A stretch of 64,000 bases of DNA, taken from the NCBI RefSeq assembly GCF_001439815.1, contig NZ_JYLM01000009.1:1-64000 (forward strand), in the 5' to 3' direction. The first letter of the stretch is position 1. Each line of letters begins with the position of its first letter. Both the position numbers and the translations under genes were made by a program. Origin of the DNA: Pseudomonas orientalis (GTDB lineage Bacteria > Pseudomonadota > Gammaproteobacteria > Pseudomonadales > Pseudomonadaceae). The notes below the pieces were generated by a model. That model was not told the DNA's origin, searched no databases, and saw nothing but the letters and a program-made list of their open reading frames with translations. This document shows positions 54,208-62,363 of this stretch, piece after piece.

Positions 54208-55848
54208 TTACTTGGGATAAAGCGGCGGCAGGCTGGTGGTGTCCAGGGCCGGGTCTTGCTCGCGCTCGGCCACGGGGATGGCCTTGATCGCCCGCCACAG
54301 GTCTTCGCCCAGCCAATACTGGCCGCTCTCGCTGTACAGCGCGCCATTGAGGCCGTCCAGCGCATCCGATAGCGGCACGAAGCGCGCCGCCATGTCGGCC
54401 AGGGTTTCCGGTTGCTGGCGAGCCCAGGCGTCGAGGGCCTGGCGGGTGGCCTGGGGGTCGTTGGCCTGGGTGGCGCGCTTGAGGTCGTCGAGCAGGGTGC
54501 GCGGGCTCGGGCCGGTTTGCGCGGCGCGTTGCACGGCGGGCTGGCGGCGGGCGCGCCACCACAGGCCGAAGCCCAGCAAGGTGGTGCAGGCCAGCAGCAA
54601 GGTGCTCAGTTGCCACAGCCACAGGCGCTCGTCATCCGGCGCGGTGATGACAGTCGGCATGGCCGGGGTGTCCACCACCAGGCTCGGGTTGACCGCCACT
54701 TGCAGGGTGCGCGCGGGCAGGGTGGTGCGTTCAAGGTGGTCCTCGTGGGTGTTCCACCACACCACTTCCACGGCGGGCAGTTCCAGCGCACCGGCACGGG
54801 TGGGCACCAGGGCTTCGCGGTCTTCACGACTGCCGACCAGGCCGCGGTCACGGGTCTCGTTGCCCAATACCGGTTGATCCGGGTAGCGCCGCAGGCCGTT
54901 GACCTCGGTGCTGGGCAGCGCCGGCAGTTGCGCGCTGGACAGACCCTCGACCTTGACGGTGAGGCTGCGCGTCAGGGAGTCACCGACCTGCACGTGCTCG
55001 GGCGCAGGGTTCCAGGCTTCGTCCAGGCTCAGGCTGCGTGCCGGCAACCACGGCGCGTCGGCGGGGTAGAACTCGGGCTTGGGCTTGACCGTCAGCGCAA
55101 GGGGCGCCGAGCTTGCGTGGATCAGCTTGCCCGGCTTGGTACCCTGCAGCGTGTTCTCCTGCGGCGGGCGCGACTCCACCAACGTGGCGCTGAACGTCTG
55201 CGCCGCGATTGCCAAGGCCCCGCTGCGCTGCGGGTAGATCGCGTAGCGTGTTTCGATCACGCCATGGCGAATGCTGTTGATGACTTTTTCATAGGTGCGC
55301 GACTCGCCCAGTTGTTCGACGCGTGCGTCGGGGATTTGCAGGGGCGTGAGGCTGCTGTCGTCATACAGCGACACCGAGTGATATACGCGCACGGTCAACA
55401 GCGCCTGGGCCTGCACGTAGACGCTGGTCTTGTCGAGGCTGGCTTCGACGAACACCGGCGCCAGGTCGGCGCTGGTGTTCTGGCTGGCGGTTTCCACCAC
55501 CTGCAGGGTGATCGGCTGGGTCTTGAGTTCGCCCACTTGCAGCGGCGGGATCACCACCGTGCCGTTTTCCCTGGGCAGCAGCGTAATGATCCAGCGCGTG
55601 GTCGCGTGGTTATCGCCGCCCAAGGTAGTGAGCTGGTTGATCTGGCGCGTGCCGCTGACTTCGAACTGCGCATCCAGGGGCGACAGGTCGGGCTTGCCGA
55701 ACTGGGTCACATCGCTGGACTCCACCGTCAGTTCCACCGTTTCCCCGGAATTGAGGCGGCTGCGGTCGACGCTGGCGACCAGGTTCGCCGCCTGGGCGTG
55801 GCTTGCCGACAAGGCGAGCAAGAGCAGAAGGGGGGTGCGGCGGCTCAT
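54208..55848 (-). CDS. batD: BatD family protein
   Basis: A 546-aa envelope protein, last gene of the MoxR/Bat operon. It has a signal peptide (cut after A-Q-A near residue 20), a large periplasmic part made of immunoglobulin-like beta-domains (residues ~20-410), a TM helix near 425-445 and a cytoplasmic C-terminal helical segment. This is the BatD/"oxygen tolerance" architecture. The proteins are thought to help MoxR ATPases act on envelope targets and to protect against oxidative or acid stress. The start overlaps the batB/C stop by four bases (ATGA). Confidence 0.9.
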   Translation of the reverse strand: MSRRTPLLLLLALSASHAQAANLVASVDRSRLNSGETVELTVESSDVTQFGKPDLSPLDAQFEVSGTRQINQLTTLGGDNHATTRWIITLLPRENGTVVIPPLQVGELKTQPITLQVVETASQNTSADLAPVFVEASLDKTSVYVQAQALLTVRVYHSVSLYDDSSLTPLQIPDARVEQLGESRTYEKVINSIRHGVIETRYAIYPQRSGALAIAAQTFSATLVESRPPQENTLQGTKPGKLIHASSAPLALTVKPKPEFYPADAPWLPARSLSLDEAWNPAPEHVQVGDSLTRSLTVKVEGLSSAQLPALPSTEVNGLRRYPDQPVLGNETRDRGLVGSREDREALVPTRAGALELPAVEVVWWNTHEDHLERTTLPARTLQVAVNPSLVVDTPAMPTVITAPDDERLWLWQLSTLLLACTTLLGFGLWWRARRQPAVQRAAQTGPSPRTLLDDLKRATQANDPQATRQALDAWARQQPETLADMAARFVPLSDALDGLNGALYSESGQYWLGEDLWRAIKAIPVAEREQDPALDTTSLPPLYPK

Positions 55849-57584
55849 CGAGTCTTGTCCTGATGCTGTTGCTGTTCGTACCAGAATTTGCGCCGCAGCA
55901 GCTCACCGGGGTTGTCCGGGATCTGCTGCAGCCATTGCTCCAGCGCCTGGCGATGCTCGCCGTCAAGGCTCGCATCGGTGGGGCGCAGCGGCGGCGTGGT
56001 GGTGTGCTCCTCGCCCAGTTCGCTGCCTGGCACGTCGTTGCTGCCGGTTGGCGGCGCGCTGGCCGTGTCGGTCGCGCCGTTGCCGGTCTGGCCCTGGCCC
56101 TGAGTGGATTGCTCACCACCCTTGGCATTTTGCCCGTCGGCACCCGGTTGTGCAGTCTGGCCGGGTTGGGTGGTTTCGTCATCCTGGTTTTTTTCGGGTT
56201 CGTCGGGCTCGGGTTGCGCTTGCTGCTGCAGCAGGCTTTCCACCAGTGCCTTGTTTTTCAGGGCCGGTTGCAGATCGGGCTGCGCTTCGAGCGCCTGTTC
56301 ATAGGCGTCGACGGCAGCTTCCAGCGCGCCGGACCGGGCCAGGGCGTTACCCCGATTGTAGTGGGCGTAGGCATTGTCAGCCTCGGCAAAACGCTTGATG
56401 GCCTCGGCATAGTTACCCGCTTCGTACAGGGCCACGCCTTGCCATTGCGGGTCCTGGAAGCGTTCGGCGGCCTCGGCGGGGCGTTTTTTCTTCAGCAGGT
56501 ACTGGCCCTGCTGGTCGGGGCGCAGCCACAGGTCCTGGAAGTCGAAGGCGTAGCTGGGCTGGGGTGCGGCCATCAATAGCAGCGGCAGGCAAAACAGCCA
56601 GCCGCGCCGTCCCGCGCAGGCGGCCAACAGCAGCAGCGGCAGGAGCAGCCAATAACCCTGGTCGGCCCAGGTGTCCAGGCGCAGCAGTTGGCCGTCGTCG
56701 CGCAGGGCTTGGGGTGGGTCAAGTACGCCCAATTGCCGCAGGTCTTTCTCGTCCAGGCGCGCCGCTCGGTAGCGGCCGCCCATTTCGCTGGCGAACGCCT
56801 TGAGGGTCGGGCTGTCCAGGCGCGGGATCAGGATCGCGCCCTGTTCGTCCTTGAGGAATTCACCGCTTTCCTGGGTGACCGGGGTGCCTTCACGGCTGCC
56901 GATGCCGAGGATCGACAGGCTTGGCGCCTGGTTACCTTGCAGCAGCAGCCGAATGCCCTGGCGCTCCTGCTTGGACAGCGACGAGCCGATCAGCAGCAGG
57001 CGCCCCTGGCCGAGGCCGCCATGCTTGAGCAGGGCCAGGGCTTTGTCCACGGCCAGGTCCGCGCGGTGGCCGGGCTCGGGCATGATCGAGGGGCGCAGCG
57101 CTTCCAGCAGGTTGCGGCTGGTGGCCAGGTCATCGGACAGCGGCACCAGGGTGTGGGCGCTGCCGGCATATACGACGATGGCGGTTTGCGCGTCGCTGCG
57201 CGCTTGCAACAGGTCGTACAGCTTGCGCCGCGCCTGCTCCAGACGGTTGGGCGGGCTGTCGGTGGCGAGCATTTCGGGGGTCAGTTCCAGCAGCACCACC
57301 AGCGGGTCGGAAGGCTTCTGGCTGAGTTGCTCAACCCGCTGCCAACTGGGGCCCAGCAGCGCCAGCAGGGCCAGCAGCCAGGCGATGCCCAGCACGACCC
57401 AGGGCGATTTGCTTTCGCGTCCGTTACCGCCACTGAGCAGTACGGCGTGGAAAGCCGGCGGCAGGATGATCTGCCAACGTCCGGCGCGCTTTTGCCGGTG
57501 CCACAGTTGCCACAGCAACCAGCCGAGCAGCGGCAGCAGCAACAGCCACCAGGGACGCAGCCAGTGTGGCCACAAGGCGATCAT
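55845..57584 (-). CDS. batB: BatB-BatC fusion: VWA domain plus TPR
   Basis: A 579-aa inner-membrane protein. Two TM helices lie at the N-terminus (11-27, 62-80), a VWA domain at ~93-290, two TM helices (~315-350), then TPR-like helices (ALYEAGNYAEAIKRFAEADN, YAHYNRGNALARSGALEAAV) and a long Gln/Gly/Glu-rich linker (~470-540). The VWA metal site is degenerate: where BatA has D-x-S-x-S this protein has E100-x-T102-x-E104 (LLELTPEM), so it may not bind metal. The start at 57584 has GGAGG six bases upstream and overlaps the batA stop. Confidence 0.88.
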   Translation of the reverse strand: MIALWPHWLRPWWLLLLPLLGWLLWQLWHRQKRAGRWQIILPPAFHAVLLSGGNGRESKSPWVVLGIAWLLALLALLGPSWQRVEQLSQKPSDPLVVLLELTPEMLATDSPPNRLEQARRKLYDLLQARSDAQTAIVVYAGSAHTLVPLSDDLATSRNLLEALRPSIMPEPGHRADLAVDKALALLKHGGLGQGRLLLIGSSLSKQERQGIRLLLQGNQAPSLSILGIGSREGTPVTQESGEFLKDEQGAILIPRLDSPTLKAFASEMGGRYRAARLDEKDLRQLGVLDPPQALRDDGQLLRLDTWADQGYWLLLPLLLLAACAGRRGWLFCLPLLLMAAPQPSYAFDFQDLWLRPDQQGQYLLKKKRPAEAAERFQDPQWQGVALYEAGNYAEAIKRFAEADNAYAHYNRGNALARSGALEAAVDAYEQALEAQPDLQPALKNKALVESLLQQQAQPEPDEPEKNQDDETTQPGQTAQPGADGQNAKGGEQSTQGQGQTGNGATDTASAPPTGSNDVPGSELGEEHTTTPPLRPTDASLDGEHRQALEQWLQQIPDNPGELLRRKFWYEQQQHQDKTR

Positions 57585-58669
57585 CGACGCCTCCGCAAGC
57601 GCAGGCGCTTGAGGCGCTCGCGCCATTCAGGGCTCTGCGGCAGGAACAGGCGCTTGCTCGACAGTTTGTTGTACAGCCGCTGCAAGGCGTTGTTCGGCCA
57701 GCGCTCCTGCACCACCAGCAGCAGACTCAGCAGCAACGCCAGGGCCAGAGGGCCGCTGTACAGCGCGTGCGCAGGACGGGCGCGGGTGGGTTGCTGTTCG
57801 ACCGGCTCAAGGGTGTCGAGGGTGGCCTTGATCTGCTCCAGCTCCTTGCCATCACGGGCGCGGAAATACTGGCCGCCCGTGGCCTCGGCGATGGCCTTGA
57901 GCGCCGGTTCGTCGAGGTCCAGGCTCGGGTTCACACCAAGAATACCCAGGGAGCCGGTTTGCTCGGGATCGGCGCCAATGCCGATCGGATAGATTTTCAC
58001 GCCTTCTTCCGCAGCCAGGCGCGCGGCGGTGAGCGGGTCGATTTGCCCGGCGTTATTGGCGCCGTCGGTCACCAGGATCAGTACGCGGCTTTGCGCCGGG
58101 CGCTGGCGCAGGCGTTTCAAGGCCAGGCCGATGGCGTCGCCGATCGCGGTGTTCTTGCCGGCAATGCCGATGCGCGCTTCATCCAGCCAGGTGCGTACGG
58201 TGCGCCGGTCGAAGGTCAGCGGCGCTTGCAGGTAGGCCTGGCTGCCGAACAGGATCAGGCCCACGCGATCGCCTTCACGCGCTTCAAGAAAGTCGCCGAG
58301 CAGGTGCTTGACCAGGGCCAGGCGGCTGACGTCCTCGTCCTGCCAGTGCATGTCGGGAAAGTCCATGGAACCGGAGACATCCACGGCCACCAGCAAGTCG
58401 CGACCACTGGCGGCAATCGGCAGCGGCTCGCCGAGCCATTCCGGGCGTGCGGCGGCGCTCAACAGCAGCAGCCACAGCACCACGAAGGGGGCCTGCTGGC
58501 GCCAGCCCGGCAGATTGATCCGGGCGCGGCGTCGGGCCAGGCTTTCGAGGTCGGTGAGGTAGCTGACTTTCAAGGCCGGCTCGCCGCTGTCGGCCACCGG
58601 CAGCACAAGGCGCATCAGCCACGGCAGCGGCAAGAGGATGAAGACCCACGGCCAGGCGAACTCAAACAT
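57581..58669 (-). CDS. batA: BatA, VWA domain membrane protein
   Basis: A 362-aa protein with TM helices at 7-24 and 60-73 and near 310-325, and a cytoplasmic or periplasmic VWA domain between. The metal-ion-dependent adhesion site is complete: D97-x-S99-x-S101 in AVDVSGSM, a Thr in GKNTAIGDAIG, and an Asp in LVTDGANNAG. It presumably binds a partner chosen by MoxR. Its stop overlaps the next gene (ATGA) and its start overlaps the DUF4381 stop by 8 bases. Confidence 0.92.
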   Translation of the reverse strand: MFEFAWPWVFILLPLPWLMRLVLPVADSGEPALKVSYLTDLESLARRRARINLPGWRQQAPFVVLWLLLLSAAARPEWLGEPLPIAASGRDLLVAVDVSGSMDFPDMHWQDEDVSRLALVKHLLGDFLEAREGDRVGLILFGSQAYLQAPLTFDRRTVRTWLDEARIGIAGKNTAIGDAIGLALKRLRQRPAQSRVLILVTDGANNAGQIDPLTAARLAAEEGVKIYPIGIGADPEQTGSLGILGVNPSLDLDEPALKAIAEATGGQYFRARDGKELEQIKATLDTLEPVEQQPTRARPAHALYSGPLALALLLSLLLVVQERWPNNALQRLYNKLSSKRLFLPQSPEWRERLKRLRLRRRR

Positions 58670-59156
58670 GTTTGCGAATCCAGGTATCGACAGCTTGGGT
58701 CAGACCGGCGATGGCCTTGTCGTCGAGTTTGCATTCGGGCTTGTAGGCGCCTTCGACCAGCACCATCCAGCGCGTGAGGCCGGCGGCGGGGCAGCGGTTA
58801 TCCAGGAATGCCAGCCATTTGCGACCGTTGAGGGTGTGGCTTTGGCTGTAGGGGTAGTCGTTGCGGCACAGGCGCTTGAGCAAGCCATTGAGTTGTTGCA
58901 GCCAGGCACCGGCGGGCGCGCCGTCATAGGGCTTGGGCATCAGCGCAAGCTCAGCCAGGGCCGCGATGCGCAGCGGGTCCAGTGGTTGTTCGGCGCGGGC
59001 GACGGGTTGGCGGCTGGGCAAGAAGCGCCGTAGCCGCCACAGGCCCCAGCCGAGCAACGGGATCACCAGCAACAGCAGCCACCAGCCCGGCGCAGGCGGC
59101 CAGAAGCCGATGGCCGGCGGGGCGATCAAGGGTTGCAGTTGGTCGAGGCTGCTCAT
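58662..59156 (-). CDS. DUF4381 protein of the MoxR/Bat operon
   Basis: A 164-aa protein with one TM helix (residues ~22-40) after a short N-terminal segment (LQPLIAPPAIGFWPPAPGWW), followed by a cytoplasmic helical region (LNGLLKRLCRNDYP...WLAFLDN). DUF4381 genes are constant members of this operon type; the function is not known. It overlaps the DUF58 gene by four bases and batA by eight, so the whole set is translated as one unit. Confidence 0.88.
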   Translation of the reverse strand: MSSLDQLQPLIAPPAIGFWPPAPGWWLLLLVIPLLGWGLWRLRRFLPSRQPVARAEQPLDPLRIAALAELALMPKPYDGAPAGAWLQQLNGLLKRLCRNDYPYSQSHTLNGRKWLAFLDNRCPAAGLTRWMVLVEGAYKPECKLDDKAIAGLTQAVDTWIRKHV

Positions 59157-60085
59157 TGTTTTCTGGCCGGGCGTTGCGGGTTGAGGTATTCGCGCAGTTG
59201 CTCGACCATTTCACTCTGGGTGCTCAACGGCATCAATAACACCCGCAGCTTCTGCGCCAGCAGCTCCCAGCGGGCGATACGCGCTTCGGCCTGGGCCTTG
59301 TAGGCCTGGCGCAAATCGACATTCAGCGTGTCCAGTTCCAGTTGCGCGCCTCGTTGCGCAAAGCGCAGCAACCCGGCGGCGGGCAGGGCGTGGTCCAGGG
59401 GGTCGGAGATGGGCAGCAGCAGCAGGTCGCAATGGCGCGACAGCAGGCTCAACTGTTGCTCGGCGCCTTCGGTGAGCGCGCGTTCATCACAGATCACAAT
59501 GCCCAGGCTGCCCGGGCGCAGCACTTCGCGGCCACGGCGCAAGGCCATGCCCAGCGCATCGGCTTCAGGCAGGCTTTCGGTCGTGAGGCTCTGGTTGACC
59601 CGCACCAGGCGGTTAAGCAGTTGCAGCAGGCTTTGCTTGCTGCGCCGGGGTTTGATTTCGTAGTGCTCGCTGTCGCCGAACACCAGGCCGCCCACGCGGT
59701 CGTTATGCCCCAGTGCCGCCCAGCCGATCAGGCTCGCGGCTTGTGCGGCGAGCACCGACTTGAACATCTGCCCCGAGCCGAAAAACAACCGGCAGCTTTG
59801 CTCGACCATGATAAAAATCGGCCGTTCGCGCTCTTCGTGGAACAGTTTGGTGTGGGGCTCCTGGGTGCGCGCCGTCACGCGCCAGTCGATGGTGCGCACA
59901 TCGTCCCCGGCCTGATACACGCGCACCTGGTCGAAATCCACGCCGCGCCCGCGCAGCTTGGAGTGATGCAGGCCGACCAGCGGGCTGCGCTGGCCTGGCG
60001 TGGAAAACAATTGCACTTCACGCACGCGATGGCGCATCTCGATCAACTCGCTGAGCGTGACGTGGAGACCCGCGCTCGCGTTCAT
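59153..60085 (-). CDS. DUF58 protein of the MoxR/Bat operon
   Basis: A 310-aa protein with a DUF58/VWA-like fold. Recognisable are the N-terminal LHVTLSELIEMRHRV, GRGVDFDQVRVYQAGDDVRT-type region and IDWRVTART, and a later VWA-like core (IFIMVEQSCRLFFGS; IVICDERALTEGAE). ATG at 60085 is taken as the start; a TTG at 60094 overlaps the moxR stop (TTGA) and is an alternative. Partner of the MoxR ATPase. It overlaps the DUF4381 gene by four bases. Confidence 0.9.
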   Translation of the reverse strand: MNASAGLHVTLSELIEMRHRVREVQLFSTPGQRSPLVGLHHSKLRGRGVDFDQVRVYQAGDDVRTIDWRVTARTQEPHTKLFHEERERPIFIMVEQSCRLFFGSGQMFKSVLAAQAASLIGWAALGHNDRVGGLVFGDSEHYEIKPRRSKQSLLQLLNRLVRVNQSLTTESLPEADALGMALRRGREVLRPGSLGIVICDERALTEGAEQQLSLLSRHCDLLLLPISDPLDHALPAAGLLRFAQRGAQLELDTLNVDLRQAYKAQAEARIARWELLAQKLRVLLMPLSTQSEMVEQLREYLNPQRPARKQ

Positions 60086-60090
60086 CGACT

Positions 60091-61050
<960 letters not shown>

Positions 61051-61222
61051 CGATGACGGTTCCTGGAAAGATGAGCCTGGTGTCAGGGAAAGAAACACCG
61101 GCCTGGGGCGCTTACTTTAATGCATCGCGGGGTGTGGCGACTAACGGCGTGACGGGTATTTTTGGCAAAGCTTGTAGGAATTTTGTGTAGGAGTGCGTGC
61201 TTGCCGGGGTGAACACAGTCAA

Positions 61223-61511
61223 GGTGGGAGGGGGCTTGCTCCCGATTGCGTTGGGTCAGCTGGCAATTTCTTGACTGTCAGGGCCTCATCGGGGGCAAGC
61301 CCCCTCCCACAGTTGGTCTTCTGTGTGTTAAAGACTTTGATCGGGGCAAGCTCTAATACCAGTCAGTCAAGCGTACATCGCCGTCTGTAGGAGCGAGCTT
61401 GCTCGCGAAAAACGTCAACGATAACGCGTGCTTCCTGAATGAACGCGGTGCCTGTGAGTTTTTCGCGAGCAAGCTCGCTCCTACAGTATTAGGGCAAGCC
61501 CCCTCCCACAT
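61223..61511. repeat. Two REPINs and a REP half-site upstream of moxR
   Basis: This 478-base gap between moxR (start 61050) and the small gene ending at 61529 holds a GTGGGAGGGG-class REPIN (61223-61311), a GAGCGAGC-class REPIN (61386-61485, three of 100 bases different from 19756-19855) and a half REP (61490-61510). The 170 bases next to moxR are its leader and promoter. Confidence 0.85.
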
Positions 61512-61528
61512 TTGATCCTGGGTGCAGC

Positions 61529-61882
61529 TTAAATCCGGGTGAAGGTGCCGGTGCCTTTGAGGATGTTCTGCAGGGTCTGCTCGACCTCGGCCAGGTCGGA
61601 TGCGGCCGTGGCATGAGTAATCTTAAGGTGGTCCTTGCCCCCCAGCGCATCAACGTCACCGGCGGCCAGCTCTACCGACAGAGTGGTGTTGCCCAGCGTT
61701 ACCTTGAGCCCGGTCAACGTCGACGGCTCGTAGTCCCAGGTCAACTCCACGTCGTCTTCATCCGGGTAACGGCTGAGCATGAACATCTCGCCATTCTTGC
61801 CGTGGCAGCAGAGCATGGCCATGTTGTCTTCTTCGTCGTCGCACGGAGTGGCCATCAGGGCGTCGGTTTTCAGCTGCAGCAT
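61529..61882 (-). CDS. Hypothetical small acidic protein
   Basis: A 117-aa acidic cytoplasmic protein with a cysteine pair near the start (MLCCHGKNGEMFML) and mostly beta-strand-like sequence (DVELTWDYEPSTLTGLKVTL), ending in a helix (LAEVEQTLQNILKG). No signal peptide. The start at 61882 has AGGA seven bases upstream; the open frame upstream is not convincing. I do not recognise the family. It is divergent from gdhB across 481 bases. Confidence 0.7.
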   Translation of the reverse strand: MLQLKTDALMATPCDDEEDNMAMLCCHGKNGEMFMLSRYPDEDDVELTWDYEPSTLTGLKVTLGNTTLSVELAAGDVDALGGKDHLKITHATAASDLAEVEQTLQNILKGTGTFTRI

Positions 61883-61941
61883 GGGGAATCCTGTGTGGAG
61901 GGGGGCGTTGCACGGGGCAATTGTGCCATTGTGGCGAATTT

Positions 61942-62016
61942 TATGCTGCACGATGTGTCAGAGCTGGGGCATGACCTTGCGCGCGAAACCAGTCATTTCC
62001 GGCACTCACCGGCTTG
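61942..62016 (+). other. Possible 24-codon ORF ending in a terminator
   Basis: A frame beginning ATG-CTG-CAC (M-L-H-D-V-S-E-L-G-H) runs to a TGA inside the hairpin at 62009-62033. It has no ribosome site. It may only be part of a short leader or sRNA-like transcript in the 481-base gap before gdhB. Confidence 0.2.
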
Positions 62017-62033
62017 AAAACAGCCGGTTTTTT
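62009..62033 (+). terminator. Rho-independent terminator in the gdhB leader
   Basis: CCGGCT and AGCCGG form a 6-bp stem with a 7-base loop, followed by six T. It lies between divergent genes, so no upstream plus-strand gene needs it. It may end a short RNA or act as an attenuator about 330 bases before gdhB. A CCCCGCAAGGGG hairpin follows near 62302-62315, closer to the start. Confidence 0.6.
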
Positions 62034-62363
62034 ACCCGGGAAAACCCGGTTGCACAAGTTGCAACCCCGCACCTGCTTGTCGATGACCGAATATGTCGCA
62101 GCACCGCAAGCAGCGCGCTTCCTACACTCGTTAAGCTGCGCAACGGATGTGCTCCGCGCCAGGCGCCTGACCTGCCCGTCGTACCGTCACCCGGCAAGGT
62201 GTACATCTGGTGGAAGTTGTATGTGACCTGACTGTCTTGTCCAGCTTCACCCACCTGTCACTCTGAATCGTTTATCGTGACCGACGAACAGAGCTGACGT
62301 CTCCCCGCAAGGGGATAACACGCGACGCTTCCATCAATAACAAGCCCAAGCGGAGTACCACAG

